Positions 9,216 through 17,153 are shown, counted from the stretch's first letter. The stretch is DNA of 29,655 nt from an uncultured Flavobacteriales bacterium (GCA_938092195.1 CALKHD010000212.1:1-29655); one strand, 5' to 3'. Made by a program: numbers and translations. The notes: generated by a model from the sequence alone, not told the origin.

Positions 9216-10163
9216 TCATTGGAATGCTGCGCAAGGGACATGGCTTCCCTTGACAGGGCAGGCCAAGATGCCCAGGGTGAATTCGTGTGTGCTGGACCCC
9301 GCCTGTTGAAGGGGGCCAACATTCCTGTCGTAGGCATAACCCACCTTCACGTTTTCGGTCACCTGAAGGCTAAACAAGCCCGACAATGCCGTTTCGTTCC
9401 GGTATCCAATTCCAAACCGCACCGCTTCGTCGTAGTCAAACAAAGCCTGGACGTCAACCGCCACCGGGGCACCTGCCGCAAACCGAAGTGATCCTGCGGG
9501 GTGGAAGCTCCAGGGGCCTTCCAATCGAATCAAGGAACCTCCATAAAACCCAACATGACGTCGGAACCGAGAATCCAACCCCCATTCATCCACAGAAGGC
9601 TCAATCAGGTTCTGAATCGACAGGCCCCAAAATGTGTATTTGTTGTACACCCAAAACCCAAAGTCCATGGTGGGCGCCAGCAACTGGTTGGTGCTCGAGG
9701 TGATCGCCGGGTCATCCAATTCGTTGTTCGGCAAATCAATTCCCCCCAAGTCCAGCCGGTATTGCATGAACCCGAGGGATGCGCCCGCCGCCAATTTCCA
9801 GCCTTGCGACATTTTCATGTGGTAGGCATAGGCCATATCCAACTGCGTAAAGCCGTAGGGACCCGCAGAGTCGTCGGTGACACGTCCACCAAAACCGTGA
9901 ATGCCTCCCCCTGCAGACCGCCCAATTTCGCCTTGCAGGTTGGCGAACGCCGTTTGCGGCGCCCCATCAAACCCGGCCCACTGCTGACGAAAGCCGGCTT
10001 TGAGCTCCAAGCAATCGGTGAAGCCAGCAAATGCCGGGTTCTCCTGGAAATAATTGAATTGCCAATTGGTGCGCAGCGGCAGTTGCTGGGCTGAAGCCGT
10101 GAGTGTGGCGCTCAAAATCGCGACACAGACAAAGCGAATGGAGAAAGTGCTGTATTCCTTCAT
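9216..10163 (-). CDS. PorP/SprF family type IX secretion membrane protein (upstream of adhesin)
   Basis: A 315-residue protein, about the normal length of this family. Residues 1-25 form a signal peptide (ending TASAQQ). The family signature is clear: NYFQENPAFAGF at about 37-48, then FRQQWAGFDGAPQTAFANLQ, the SAGPYG/LDMAYAYHMKMSQGWKLAAG block, and C-terminal FSLQVTENVKVGYAYDRNVG followed by STHEFTLG. These are PorP/SprF beta-barrel hallmarks. Members partner individual T9SS cargo proteins carrying type B sorting domains and help anchor them on the outer membrane. It overlaps the upstream cargo gene by ATGA and ends 49 bases before the adhesin start, so either neighbour could be its client. 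The last residues (CPVKGSHVPCAAFQ) extend past the usual terminal strand. Confidence 0.92.
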   Translation of the reverse strand: MKEYSTFSIRFVCVAILSATLTASAQQLPLRTNWQFNYFQENPAFAGFTDCLELKAGFRQQWAGFDGAPQTAFANLQGEIGRSAGGGIHGFGGRVTDDSAGPYGFTQLDMAYAYHMKMSQGWKLAAGASLGFMQYRLDLGGIDLPNNELDDPAITSSTNQLLAPTMDFGFWVYNKYTFWGLSIQNLIEPSVDEWGLDSRFRRHVGFYGGSLIRLEGPWSFHPAGSLRFAAGAPVAVDVQALFDYDEAVRFGIGYRNETALSGLFSLQVTENVKVGYAYDRNVGPLQQAGSSTHEFTLGILACPVKGSHVPCAAFQ

Positions 10164-11158
10164 CGGATAATGGCCACGTGTCCGGTTTCCGGCGGAATCG
10201 GCAGATCCGCGTCGTTGAGTTCAATGACGTAGTAATAGGTTCCTGGCGTCAGGGGCTTTCCTGAGCGACCCGTCCCGTCCCAAGGCTGGGCATAGCCCAA
10301 GGAGCGGTGAACAAGCTGGCCCCAGCGGTTAAAGACCTCCACCCGCGCCCCTTCAAAGGCAATGATTCCGTCGATGGTCCAAAAGTCATTGATCCCATCA
10401 CTGTTGGGGGTAAAACTGTTGGGAACCCGAATGGGGCTGCCCACCGTCACCGTCACCGACGTGCTCACCTGACACTCTCCAATTTGACCATCCACTTGGT
10501 AGCTGATGGTTTCCGCTGGCGTCACTGTTGTGGTGGCCATGTTCGGGTCGGACAGATAAAAGTTGGGGGACCAGACGTATCCAAAAACAGGGTCTCCCCC
10601 AATCACTGTCAACTCCTCGGATGCGCCGGGAATCAATGTGTGGTTGCAGCATGCATCCAGCGTGACCCCTTCTCCTTCCAACTCAACGTACATGCCGCAC
10701 ATGGACTCTGCCGGTTCATGTTGCGTGCCAATGAGAATGAAGTATTCGCTGTTTTGAACCAGGGTCGAGGTCTCCCAAACCAAATCATTCACCCCAGAAA
10801 CGCAAGGACCCATGGCCGTCAAGCCGGCTGGGTCGCAGGGGTCACCTGAAGCGCTCACCACCATGGCGGCCAGCGTATCGGGGCCCAATTCCCCGTCACA
10901 GGAGACTTGAGAAATCCGAACCCTGGCGTTTCCCGGGTTGCCAAAGTTGTGATTGGACCTGAACCGGAGAACCGCCACGTGGGTGGCGTCAATGCACTCA
11001 AAATTCAGGAAGGCATCCGCGCCGTCAAGAACAAACACCGACGTCGGTGACTCTGGACAGAGGGTTTGGGGGTTAGAGCAAGTCTGCGCCAGGAGAGGGA
11101 GTCCCCCCGCCAACATTGAGATGGCCAACAGAAATTGCCTTGTGGTGAAATTGCACAT
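10160..11158 (-). CDS. secreted protein with T9SS type B sorting domain
   Basis: A 332-residue protein starting at the ATG at 11158-11156. A TTG three codons upstream is less likely. The signal peptide ends LPLLAQ near residue 25. The middle (about 25-240) is a cysteine-containing beta-rich region with no fold I can name; it has paired cysteines such as CSNPQTLC and ACC. It is followed by a short Ig-like stretch (SPNFYLSDPNMATTTVTPAETISY). The last 85 residues are a T9SS type B domain: VPNSFTPNSDGINDFW, VEVFNRWGQLVH, PGTYYYVIEL, ending GHVAIIR. It is the first gene of the surface operon and overlaps the PorP/SprF gene by ATGA. By position and sorting domain it is probably exported with help from that partner. 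What it binds cannot be told from sequence. Confidence 0.87.
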   Translation of the reverse strand: MCNFTTRQFLLAISMLAGGLPLLAQTCSNPQTLCPESPTSVFVLDGADAFLNFECIDATHVAVLRFRSNHNFGNPGNARVRISQVSCDGELGPDTLAAMVVSASGDPCDPAGLTAMGPCVSGVNDLVWETSTLVQNSEYFILIGTQHEPAESMCGMYVELEGEGVTLDACCNHTLIPGASEELTVIGGDPVFGYVWSPNFYLSDPNMATTTVTPAETISYQVDGQIGECQVSTSVTVTVGSPIRVPNSFTPNSDGINDFWTIDGIIAFEGARVEVFNRWGQLVHRSLGYAQPWDGTGRSGKPLTPGTYYYVIELNDADLPIPPETGHVAIIR

Positions 11159-11168
11159 GGGTATCAAT

Positions 11169-11176
11169 CGAAGGTA
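11169..11176 (-). promoter_or_regulatory. candidate -7 box (TACCTTCG) before the surface operon
   Basis: TACCTTCG on the - strand has the TAnnTTCG form seen before other units here. It lies only 10 bases before the ATG at 11158, which would give a very short leader, so the call is weak. The hairpin at 11178-11212 lies immediately upstream, in the space where a -33 element would be. Confidence 0.25.
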
Positions 11177-11177
11177 G

Positions 11178-11212
11178 ACCTGACAGGGAGCCCTCTTCAG
11201 GCTCCGTCAGGT
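11178..11212 (-). terminator. strong hairpin between carrier-protein gene and surface operon
   Basis: ACCTGAC (11178-11184) and GGAGCC (11187-11192) pair with GGCTCC (11200-11205) and GTCAGGT (11206-11212). The stem has 13 base pairs with a 2-base bulge and a 7-base loop. It follows the stop of the carrier-protein gene (11256) by 43 bases, so it could end that transcript. No T-tract follows on either strand, so an operator or a leader structure of the surface operon is also possible. Confidence 0.5.
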
Positions 11213-11213
11213 A

Positions 11214-11222
11214 TTATCCACA
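11214..11222 (+). promoter_or_regulatory. perfect DnaA-box match (TTATCCACA)
   Basis: A single exact copy of the consensus DnaA-binding nonamer, intergenic, next to the hairpin. One isolated 9-mer can occur by chance in a window of this size, and no cluster surrounds it. Confidence 0.25.
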
Positions 11223-11255
11223 ACGGAAGGTGAGGACCCAACGTTGCGCCGGACC

Positions 11256-11720
11256 TCAGTCCAAAAGCGCAATCAGAACGGCGTCTTTTTCTACGGCCTG
11301 GCCTGCATCCACGAGGATGGAGCCCACCTCACCGTCGCCTGCCGCCCGGAGGACGTTTTCCATTTTCATGGCCTCCAAGACCAACATGGGCTCTCCCTCT
11401 GAAACGCCCTGACCCTCTGACACCAGTACCTCAAGGACCTTTCCAGGCATGGGCGCCCGGAGTTCTTTGGAAGCTCCGGCCACGGCGTCTTCCAGGCCCA
11501 TACGCTCCATCAGCTGTTCCCGCAGCCCGTGGCGGGTCCAAACATCATTGGCGCCGTCCAAATGCACCTCCCATCGTCCCTCCGAAGACTGGTGCAGGGC
11601 CACCCTGTGGTTTTTCACGCCCATCCTCACCCACCAGATGCCCCTGGCATCGCGATGAACGAGGCATTCAGAGGGGGCAGCGGGCACGTTGTTCCCTTGG
11701 GGGTCACGGTAAGCGGACAT
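11256..11720 (-). CDS. biotin carboxyl carrier protein (biotin/lipoyl attachment domain)
   Basis: A 154-residue protein starting at the ATG at 11720-11718; longer starts would overlap hemW. Residues about 85-154 form a biotinyl domain with an APMPGKV loop at 89-95 and the biotin-accepting EAMKMEN motif, with K119 as the modified lysine. Residues 20-65 form a beta-rich N-terminal part (WWVRMGVKNHRVAL, WEVHLDG) like the carrier subunits of acyl-CoA carboxylases in Bacteroidota. The cofactor arm carries carboxyl groups between a biotin carboxylase and a carboxyltransferase. Neither partner is in the window, so the substrate (acetyl-, propionyl- or methylcrotonyl-CoA, or oxaloacetate) cannot be assigned. 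The PMPG form and the length fit propionyl/methylcrotonyl-type carriers better than classic AccB, whose motif region is preceded by a Pro/Ala linker. It diverges from hemW. Confidence 0.88.
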   Translation of the reverse strand: MSAYRDPQGNNVPAAPSECLVHRDARGIWWVRMGVKNHRVALHQSSEGRWEVHLDGANDVWTRHGLREQLMERMGLEDAVAGASKELRAPMPGKVLEVLVSEGQGVSEGEPMLVLEAMKMENVLRAAGDGEVGSILVDAGQAVEKDAVLIALLD

Positions 11721-11724
11721 GGAC

Positions 11725-11756
11725 TGCAATTTACCGCCTATGCAACCGACATTGCA
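11725..11756. promoter_or_regulatory. divergent intergenic region with a small inverted repeat
   Basis: The 40 bases between the two divergent start codons hold TGCAAT (11725-11730) and its reverse complement ATTGCA (11751-11756). The arms are short, so chance is likely. A shared regulator site for the carrier gene and hemW is possible but not shown. Confidence 0.2.
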
Positions 11757-11760
11757 CAAC

Positions 11761-12882
11761 ATGGCTGGTCTCTACGTGCACATTCCCTTTTGCGCCCAAG
11801 CGTGCACCTATTGCGACTTCCACTTCACGACCAAGTTGGCTGACCGAGACCGCATGGTGCAGGCCATCTTGATCGAACTCAAGTCGGCGCTCTCGCATTG
11901 GAAGGAAGAAACGTTCACCACCCTTTATTTTGGTGGAGGAACCCCGAGTTTACTGAGCACAGAAGCCCTCAATGAAATCGCCTCTGTGGCGTTTTCGGAA
12001 GCCGACTGGGCGTTAGAGGAATGGACACTCGAGGCCAACCCTGAGGACTTGAATGGCCCGGTTCTGGACAAACTAAAAGAGGCTGGCGTCGACCGGTTGA
12101 GCATTGGCGTTCAAAGTTTCGAGCCCGATGTACTCCAGTGGATGCGGCGCATCCATGGTGCAGACAAAGCCGAGGAAGTGGTTCTGAATGCCGCCAAAGC
12201 GGGGTTTGACCATCTTTCGTTGGACCTCATCTATGGCGTTCCTGTGGGACAAAAGGACCGCTGGGAAAAAGACCTTCAACGTGCGCTGGACCTGCCTGTA
12301 GACCACCTTAGCTCATACATCCTCACGGCGGAGCCCAAGACCCTTTACGGCAGCCAGCTCTCCAAGGGACAACTGGTTCCCCCTCCAGATTCTCAAGTCA
12401 TCCAAGAGTACCATCAACTGTGCGCGGCAACCAAGGCCGGTGGTTTTGAGCATTATGAAGTGTCCAACTTTGCCCGACCCGGCGGGCACAGCCAGCACAA
12501 CAGCGCCTATTGGGATGGCACCCCTTACTTGGGCATTGGACCAGGCGCGCACAGCTTTAAGCGCCCCCAGAGGTGGTGGAATGGCCGGTCCAACGCGGCC
12601 TACATGAAGGCGGCTGAAGAAAGTGTGTTTTCAAACCAAAGCCAGACGGAGACACTGAGCACAGAAGATCAATTCAATGAGGCGCTGATCACGGGGCTAA
12701 GGAGGGCACAGGGCATCGATCCCGACGTGCTCAAAACAACCACAGGCTTGGATGTCCGTCGACAAGAAGCCTTGACTGGCCTCTTGGGTTCAGGCAAATG
12801 TGAGTGGCACCGCGAAAGGCTGCGCATTCCCGAGGACCAATGGCCCATGGGAGACGCCATCACGCTGGACTTGATGGTGTGA
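11761..12882 (+). CDS. hemW: radical SAM heme chaperone HemW
   Basis: A 373-residue protein starting at the ATG at 11761; the 14 codons open upstream overlap the divergent promoter region and are not conserved in type. HemW binds heme and delivers it to respiratory enzymes; it was long mis-annotated as oxygen-independent coproporphyrinogen oxidase. The start MAGLYVHIPFC and the radical-SAM cluster motif CxxxCxxC (C11, C15, C18, followed by DF) are typical of HemW, as is GGGTPS at 58-63. Other family blocks are LEANPEDL, DRLSIGVQSF, LSLDLIYGVP, HYEVSNFARPG and YLGIGPGAHSF. True HemN proteins are about 80 residues longer with a different N-terminus. The C-terminal HTH-like part is present. The last 23 bases overlap the end of the convergent EamA gene. 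Confidence 0.95.
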   Translation: MAGLYVHIPFCAQACTYCDFHFTTKLADRDRMVQAILIELKSALSHWKEETFTTLYFGGGTPSLLSTEALNEIASVAFSEADWALEEWTLEANPEDLNGPVLDKLKEAGVDRLSIGVQSFEPDVLQWMRRIHGADKAEEVVLNAAKAGFDHLSLDLIYGVPVGQKDRWEKDLQRALDLPVDHLSSYILTAEPKTLYGSQLSKGQLVPPPDSQVIQEYHQLCAATKAGGFEHYEVSNFARPGGHSQHNSAYWDGTPYLGIGPGAHSFKRPQRWWNGRSNAAYMKAAEESVFSNQSQTETLSTEDQFNEALITGLRRAQGIDPDVLKTTTGLDVRRQEALTGLLGSGKCEWHRERLRIPEDQWPMGDAITLDLMV

Positions 12883-13765
12883 CGCCTTTGGTTTGAGCCC
12901 CCTTTGAACGGCGCTTTTTCAAGAGCACGTCTAGGAACACACTCAAGATCAAAACCGCGGCTCCCCCATAAAACCCGGGGGGCATGACCTCTTCCCCCCC
13001 AAAGACCAAAAGCGCCAAGCCGATGGCATAAATGGGTTCCAAGTTGATGGCCATGGCCACCGTGAACGGGCTTAAAACGCGCATGACCTCCACCGTCAAT
13101 GCAAAGGCCAGTGAAGTGGCCACCAAACCCAAGAGCAACAACCACAACCAATCGCCATGGCTGGGCCAAGCCTCCGTCCATCCGCCCGTCGCAGCCATCC
13201 ACAGCCCGATCAGGCCGCAAGCCACCGCCAACTCCAGGCGCGACACGGACAACGAGGAGGCGCTCTGGCTCCAGAGGCTGTTCAATGTGCCAAACAAGGC
13301 GGCGCAAAATGAACTGATCAAAGCGAGCGCCATTCCCCAGCCGGCCGAAACGTCGACCCGGTACATCCACCACAGCCCAAACACGGCAACGACGCCCAAA
13401 AAGACTTCTTTGACGTCCAAACGTTTGCGCCTCACCACGGGCTCAATGAAGGCCACAAAAAAGGGAGCAGTGGCCATGACTGCCAAGGCCAAAGACACGG
13501 TTGAGGCTTTGATGGCCGCAAAAAAGGTCACCCAATGCAAGGCCACCAGCGCTCCCGTGAGGGCAACGGGGATGAAGAGCTTTTTGGGAATTCCGCCTTT
13601 GCGGCCGCGGGCCAACATCCATGCGTGAAGACCCAAAGCCCCGATGAGGGTGCGCCAAAACACCAGCGGAACTGCCGGCAACTCAATCAGCTTGCCCAGA
13701 ACACCCGTAAATCCAAACACCACAACTGTGGCGTGAAGGATAAATATGGCCTTGGGCCGACCCAT
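12860..13765 (-). CDS. EamA-family (DMT superfamily) inner-membrane transporter
   Basis: A 301-residue membrane protein with about ten hydrophobic segments arranged as two EamA repeats (roughly residues 6-135 and 145-280). The first repeat shows FWRTLIGALGLHAWML and ALHWVTFFAAIKASTVSLALAVMATAPFFVAFIEP; the second ends VLSPFTVAMAINLEPIYAIGLALLVFGGE. Both are classic EamA half-repeat patterns, including the conserved Glu-Pro at the end of the fourth helix. Members export small metabolites or amino acids; the substrate cannot be read from sequence. The basic tail KKRRSKG lies on the cytoplasmic side. Its start is 3 bases after the stop of the large secreted protein (13769), so the two may share a transcript. 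Confidence 0.9.
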   Translation of the reverse strand: MGRPKAIFILHATVVVFGFTGVLGKLIELPAVPLVFWRTLIGALGLHAWMLARGRKGGIPKKLFIPVALTGALVALHWVTFFAAIKASTVSLALAVMATAPFFVAFIEPVVRRKRLDVKEVFLGVVAVFGLWWMYRVDVSAGWGMALALISSFCAALFGTLNSLWSQSASSLSVSRLELAVACGLIGLWMAATGGWTEAWPSHGDWLWLLLLGLVATSLAFALTVEVMRVLSPFTVAMAINLEPIYAIGLALLVFGGEEVMPPGFYGGAAVLILSVFLDVLLKKRRSKGAQTKGVTPSSPA

Positions 13766-13768
13766 GGA

Positions 13769-16700
13769 TCAACGGACGGTGACGGGCATGGACCAATGCC
13801 TACCCGTGTCGTCTACGAACACCAAAATGAACCAACCTGAGCGCAGCCCTTCAGGCCGGACGGTGAGTTGAGTTCCAGCCGCAAGTGCTCCCCCCTGCCG
13901 CACCAGACGGCCTTGTCCATCGCGCATGAGCCAGTGGTCCATGTTGGATCCCACATTCAATTGCAGAGGCTGGCCCTCACCAAAGGGAACGGGACCGCCT
14001 TCTACAGGCATCCACTCCAATTCTGACACCGCGATGCTGGTGGTGTCCGGGAAGACCACCGTGACCACTTGAACGGCTTGGTCCGTGCACACGCCATCGG
14101 TGCTCTCTGCGGTCAAAATCACCGTGTAAGTACTGTCTGTTGGGAAGTCATGAAGTGGCGACGTGGTGGTGTCGAGACCACTTCCATCCCCAAAACTCCA
14201 GTAGTATGCCCCCGCCCCTGTGGACTGGTTGTCGAAGGGAACAGGGCCGTCTTCGGACTCCCAACTCCCTGGTGCCCCGAAGGCGGCAGAAACCGGTTCT
14301 GACAAATCAAACGCCCCCCTTGGAAGCACGGTGTAGTTGTCTAAAAATGGTGCCTCGTCATCGCGTTGTCCTCCTATGCCTGTGACACCAAACACACCTT
14401 CAGGAGCATCTGTCCCAAATAAATCTGTGTCTCCGTCAATCACCATTTTGTACAAGGCGGCTCCTGTGGAAACATAAACCTCAAATTGCGGGGCGATGTT
14501 GGTCCATTCTGCGGGGTTCACCAACTCCACACACTTCAATCGAATCAAGTCACTCTCGGTCTCTTCATTCAATTCATTCACAAGTTCAGGCTCTTGAATG
14601 GGCTGGTCTTCTGCTGCGAGAATCAAGGTGTCGGCCAAAATTTGAGCACGGCCCTGGAACTGCTGAATGGCGCCGCGAACGCGAACGCTGTCGCCCTCTT
14701 CGACCAAGTAATTGTAGTTGTCTACCGGGCTGTAGACCTCGATGCCCGAACTGGGGTCGATGATGGTGAATCTCAATCCCGATGGGTAGGTGTTGAAGCC
14801 GTGCACCACACCGCGGAGTTCACAGGGGATCAACAAGCTGTCCAACACCCCGTTGCTGTCCACACCCCGCACATCTGCAATGGGGTAGTAGGGAAAGCCC
14901 AAGTCACTCGGCGCAATTTGAATGGTGACCTCCTCAATCAACACCTCAGCATTGTCGGTGATCACCGTCATGGACAGCGTGAAGCTTTCCAATCCTTCTG
15001 GCTCAAAATCATCGACGATGCCGATGGTGAACGACTGCGGAGCCAGCCAACCTTGTGGAAAGGTGAGGTCGAGTGGGAAAAGCGTTCCAAAGTCAGACAC
15101 GGCTTGAGCGGTTCCACCAGCCAAGACGTCCACTTGAACCTGCACCTCTTCTACGGGAAGGTCCACAGGCAGCTCAATGGCAATCACATCTCCCTCAAAG
15201 GCAACGATGTCGGCCACACCGAAGCCCACAGTGGGCGTGGCATTGGTGTCCAGCCCGCAAGGCAACGCTGTGTGCTCTCCAAAAAAGTCAAAGGTGTTTT
15301 CGGGATGGTCCATCCATTGGTTTTGAACCACATTCCAGTCCGGTGATCCCGACGTGACGTCTGGATTCCGGACCAACGTGTGGTGGAGCATGGTCACATC
15401 GTTGACCGGCCAACCTTCGCCTGGGTTCTCTCCGACGACGCCCAAAACATCCACCACCACGCCGTTGCGCTCCAAGGTGGTGGCGTCGTTTCCATTGAAC
15501 AGCGTCACGTCGTCCAAAACATCCGCCAACTGCGCCAAGTCCAAAGTCGCGTCGGGGTTGGCGATGGTGAGGACTTCACCGGGGCCCAGGGTTCCTGTCA
15601 ATTCCAACTCGTGGTTGGCCACGTTGCTTCCATTGTTGAAGGTCTTCACGGTGTACTCCGTCAAATCGGCAGAAGCCGAACCGCTGGGGTTGTAGATCTC
15701 GAGCCCTTTGCTGAAGGTGCTTCCGTCGACGTATTCAGAGAAAAACAAGTCCGTGCACAAACCGCTCGGGTCACAGGCCAAAATGGACACGTCCAAAGCC
15801 TGTCCTGAAAGCAAGCCGCAAGAGTCGGCTTGCAACTCTGAAACAGGCTGACCAACCGCTGCACTGGCAGAATCAATGGTGCCCAAATGCCCGAAGCCGT
15901 AAACAGAGTATTCGCCCAGCCCCAAGCTTTCAAAGTCATATTCCGGGGTGCTCGTGGAATCCAAAATGTCCCCGTTTTCATCGCAAATCACAAAGAGGTA
16001 TTCAGCCTCGGGGCTCTGGGTGGTGTATCCAAACTGAACCAAGGTGTTGGAAAAGGTGAGGCAACCCGTGGCCTCATCGGTCCCTGCAGCGGTGTAGACC
16101 GCTCCGCCATCACAACTTGGTGGCAAACAGTAGATGCGGTCCACCTCCACAGGCAACGCGCTAAAGGCGACACACCCAGAAGCCTGGATGCTGTCGTAGG
16201 GCGCTCCCACCTCGATGCTGGAGGGGTCCAAATCGCCGTCGTAGCTCATCCCCCAAACCAAACACGGTCCGGCAGGTGACCCTGAGAAGTTGTAGCCCAA
16301 ATTCCCTTGGCCGCCTGGAACCACATCGATCACATCTCCATCGAGGTCCGTGATGACAAGACCGTAGGCACTTTCCAGAGCGTTGGACGACGCCGTGAAA
16401 GGCAAGAAGCCCCCAGCGAGGTCCACACAGACTTGAGCGGAACCATTTTCGCCGCCTTGGGCGGAAATCAACCCCCCGTCACAATCCAAGAGGTTCGTGT
16501 AGCCCGGGGTGGGCTGCTGAAGAACCATGAGGTCTGAAGAAAACGCGGGGCCTCCGTCTGGGAGCCGGGCCCAAGCCAAAGCGCCACCATTCTCAGCGCC
16601 CAACATCCATTCATCCAATTGAGGTTGCCCCGGTGTCAGCGAGTCAATCAAAAAGGGGTTGGTTTGGTCAGCTGTTCCGTAAACCACGGCGTCCAAGAGG

Positions 16701-17122
16701 CCCACCGTCGTCAATGGCGTTCCATTGGGAAAGTCTGCGCTGTCTCCCACAAAAAGGGCAACAGCATCTCCACCATCACGAAGAAGGCCGGGTTCAAATT
16801 CAACGTCTACGCCCTCGACGGCTGGGTTTGCCAAAAGAAAGAAGCCCAAGCTGTCCGTGCTCTGCCCATCGAGGTCAAACGCCGCATACACATTCGTGGT
16901 TACGGTGTTTCCGCCGCCCTTGTAAAACACGATGATGTGGCCGTCCAAAGACAGGTTGGGGTCTCCAAAGAGCTCAACGAACTCTAAGCTGTCCGGCACC
17001 GAATTGTTGTCTGCATCCACCTCATTGATGAACACATTTTGAGCGTAACCGGCTGAAGGAGCGCACATCAGAATGGACGCCAGCAAAAACGAGCCGAGGA
17101 GAAGATGGTGTAGTGAACGCAT
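13769..17122 (-). CDS. large secreted multidomain protein with lamin-tail, Calx-beta, OB-like and PKD domains and a probable T9SS type A tail
   Basis: A 1117-residue protein from the ATG at 17122. An in-frame start 15 codons earlier would lie upstream of the predicted promoter box. Residues 1-28 are a signal peptide (ending SAGYAQ). Modules in order: lamin-tail-like domain (28-210, beginning VFINEVDAD); two tandem copies of a module of about 110 residues (214-335 and 337-445) with a CDGG start, a VITD/VICD strand and a DG-rich turn; a second lamin-tail-like domain (455-620, LFFSEYVDGS, KGLEIYNPS); a Calx-beta-like domain (630-740); an OB-fold-like domain (745-935, DVRGVDSNGVL, DSVRVRGAIQQFQGRAQI); a PKD domain (945-1023, YYWSFGDGSG); and a C-terminal 80 residues ending SGWFILVFVDDTGRHWSMPVTVR, like a type A sorting signal. 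No catalytic motif is visible. An adhesive or structural surface role is inferred. Confidence 0.85.
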   Translation of the reverse strand: MRSLHHLLLGSFLLASILMCAPSAGYAQNVFINEVDADNNSVPDSLEFVELFGDPNLSLDGHIIVFYKGGGNTVTTNVYAAFDLDGQSTDSLGFFLLANPAVEGVDVEFEPGLLRDGGDAVALFVGDSADFPNGTPLTTVGLLDAVVYGTADQTNPFLIDSLTPGQPQLDEWMLGAENGGALAWARLPDGGPAFSSDLMVLQQPTPGYTNLLDCDGGLISAQGGENGSAQVCVDLAGGFLPFTASSNALESAYGLVITDLDGDVIDVVPGGQGNLGYNFSGSPAGPCLVWGMSYDGDLDPSSIEVGAPYDSIQASGCVAFSALPVEVDRIYCLPPSCDGGAVYTAAGTDEATGCLTFSNTLVQFGYTTQSPEAEYLFVICDENGDILDSTSTPEYDFESLGLGEYSVYGFGHLGTIDSASAAVGQPVSELQADSCGLLSGQALDVSILACDPSGLCTDLFFSEYVDGSTFSKGLEIYNPSGSASADLTEYTVKTFNNGSNVANHELELTGTLGPGEVLTIANPDATLDLAQLADVLDDVTLFNGNDATTLERNGVVVDVLGVVGENPGEGWPVNDVTMLHHTLVRNPDVTSGSPDWNVVQNQWMDHPENTFDFFGEHTALPCGLDTNATPTVGFGVADIVAFEGDVIAIELPVDLPVEEVQVQVDVLAGGTAQAVSDFGTLFPLDLTFPQGWLAPQSFTIGIVDDFEPEGLESFTLSMTVITDNAEVLIEEVTIQIAPSDLGFPYYPIADVRGVDSNGVLDSLLIPCELRGVVHGFNTYPSGLRFTIIDPSSGIEVYSPVDNYNYLVEEGDSVRVRGAIQQFQGRAQILADTLILAAEDQPIQEPELVNELNEETESDLIRLKCVELVNPAEWTNIAPQFEVYVSTGAALYKMVIDGDTDLFGTDAPEGVFGVTGIGGQRDDEAPFLDNYTVLPRGAFDLSEPVSAAFGAPGSWESEDGPVPFDNQSTGAGAYYWSFGDGSGLDTTTSPLHDFPTDSTYTVILTAESTDGVCTDQAVQVVTVVFPDTTSIAVSELEWMPVEGGPVPFGEGQPLQLNVGSNMDHWLMRDGQGRLVRQGGALAAGTQLTVRPEGLRSGWFILVFVDDTGRHWSMPVTVR

Positions 17123-17145
17123 TTCCAATGGTTTGGAATCGAGCG

Positions 17146-17153
17146 CGAAAGTA
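17146..17153 (-). promoter_or_regulatory. -7 promoter box (TACTTTCG) for the large secreted protein
   Basis: TACTTTCG on the - strand lies 23 bases before the ATG at 17122 and matches TAnnTTTG with one change (C for T at position 7). The resulting leader would be about 20 bases, normal for Bacteroidota. It also argues that translation starts at 17122 and not at the in-frame ATG at 17167. Confidence 0.45.

Noticed and set aside
10175..10180. Further CACGTG cores (also at 6981-6986 and 10976-10981) as extra parS sites
   Set aside because: They lack the GTTCC/GGAAC arms and lie inside coding sequence, so they are chance hexamers.
14486..15346. 286-codon open frame on the + strand
   Set aside because: Lies wholly inside the 1117-residue secreted protein gene on the other strand, whose domains are clearly recognisable; the predicted peptide resembles no family.
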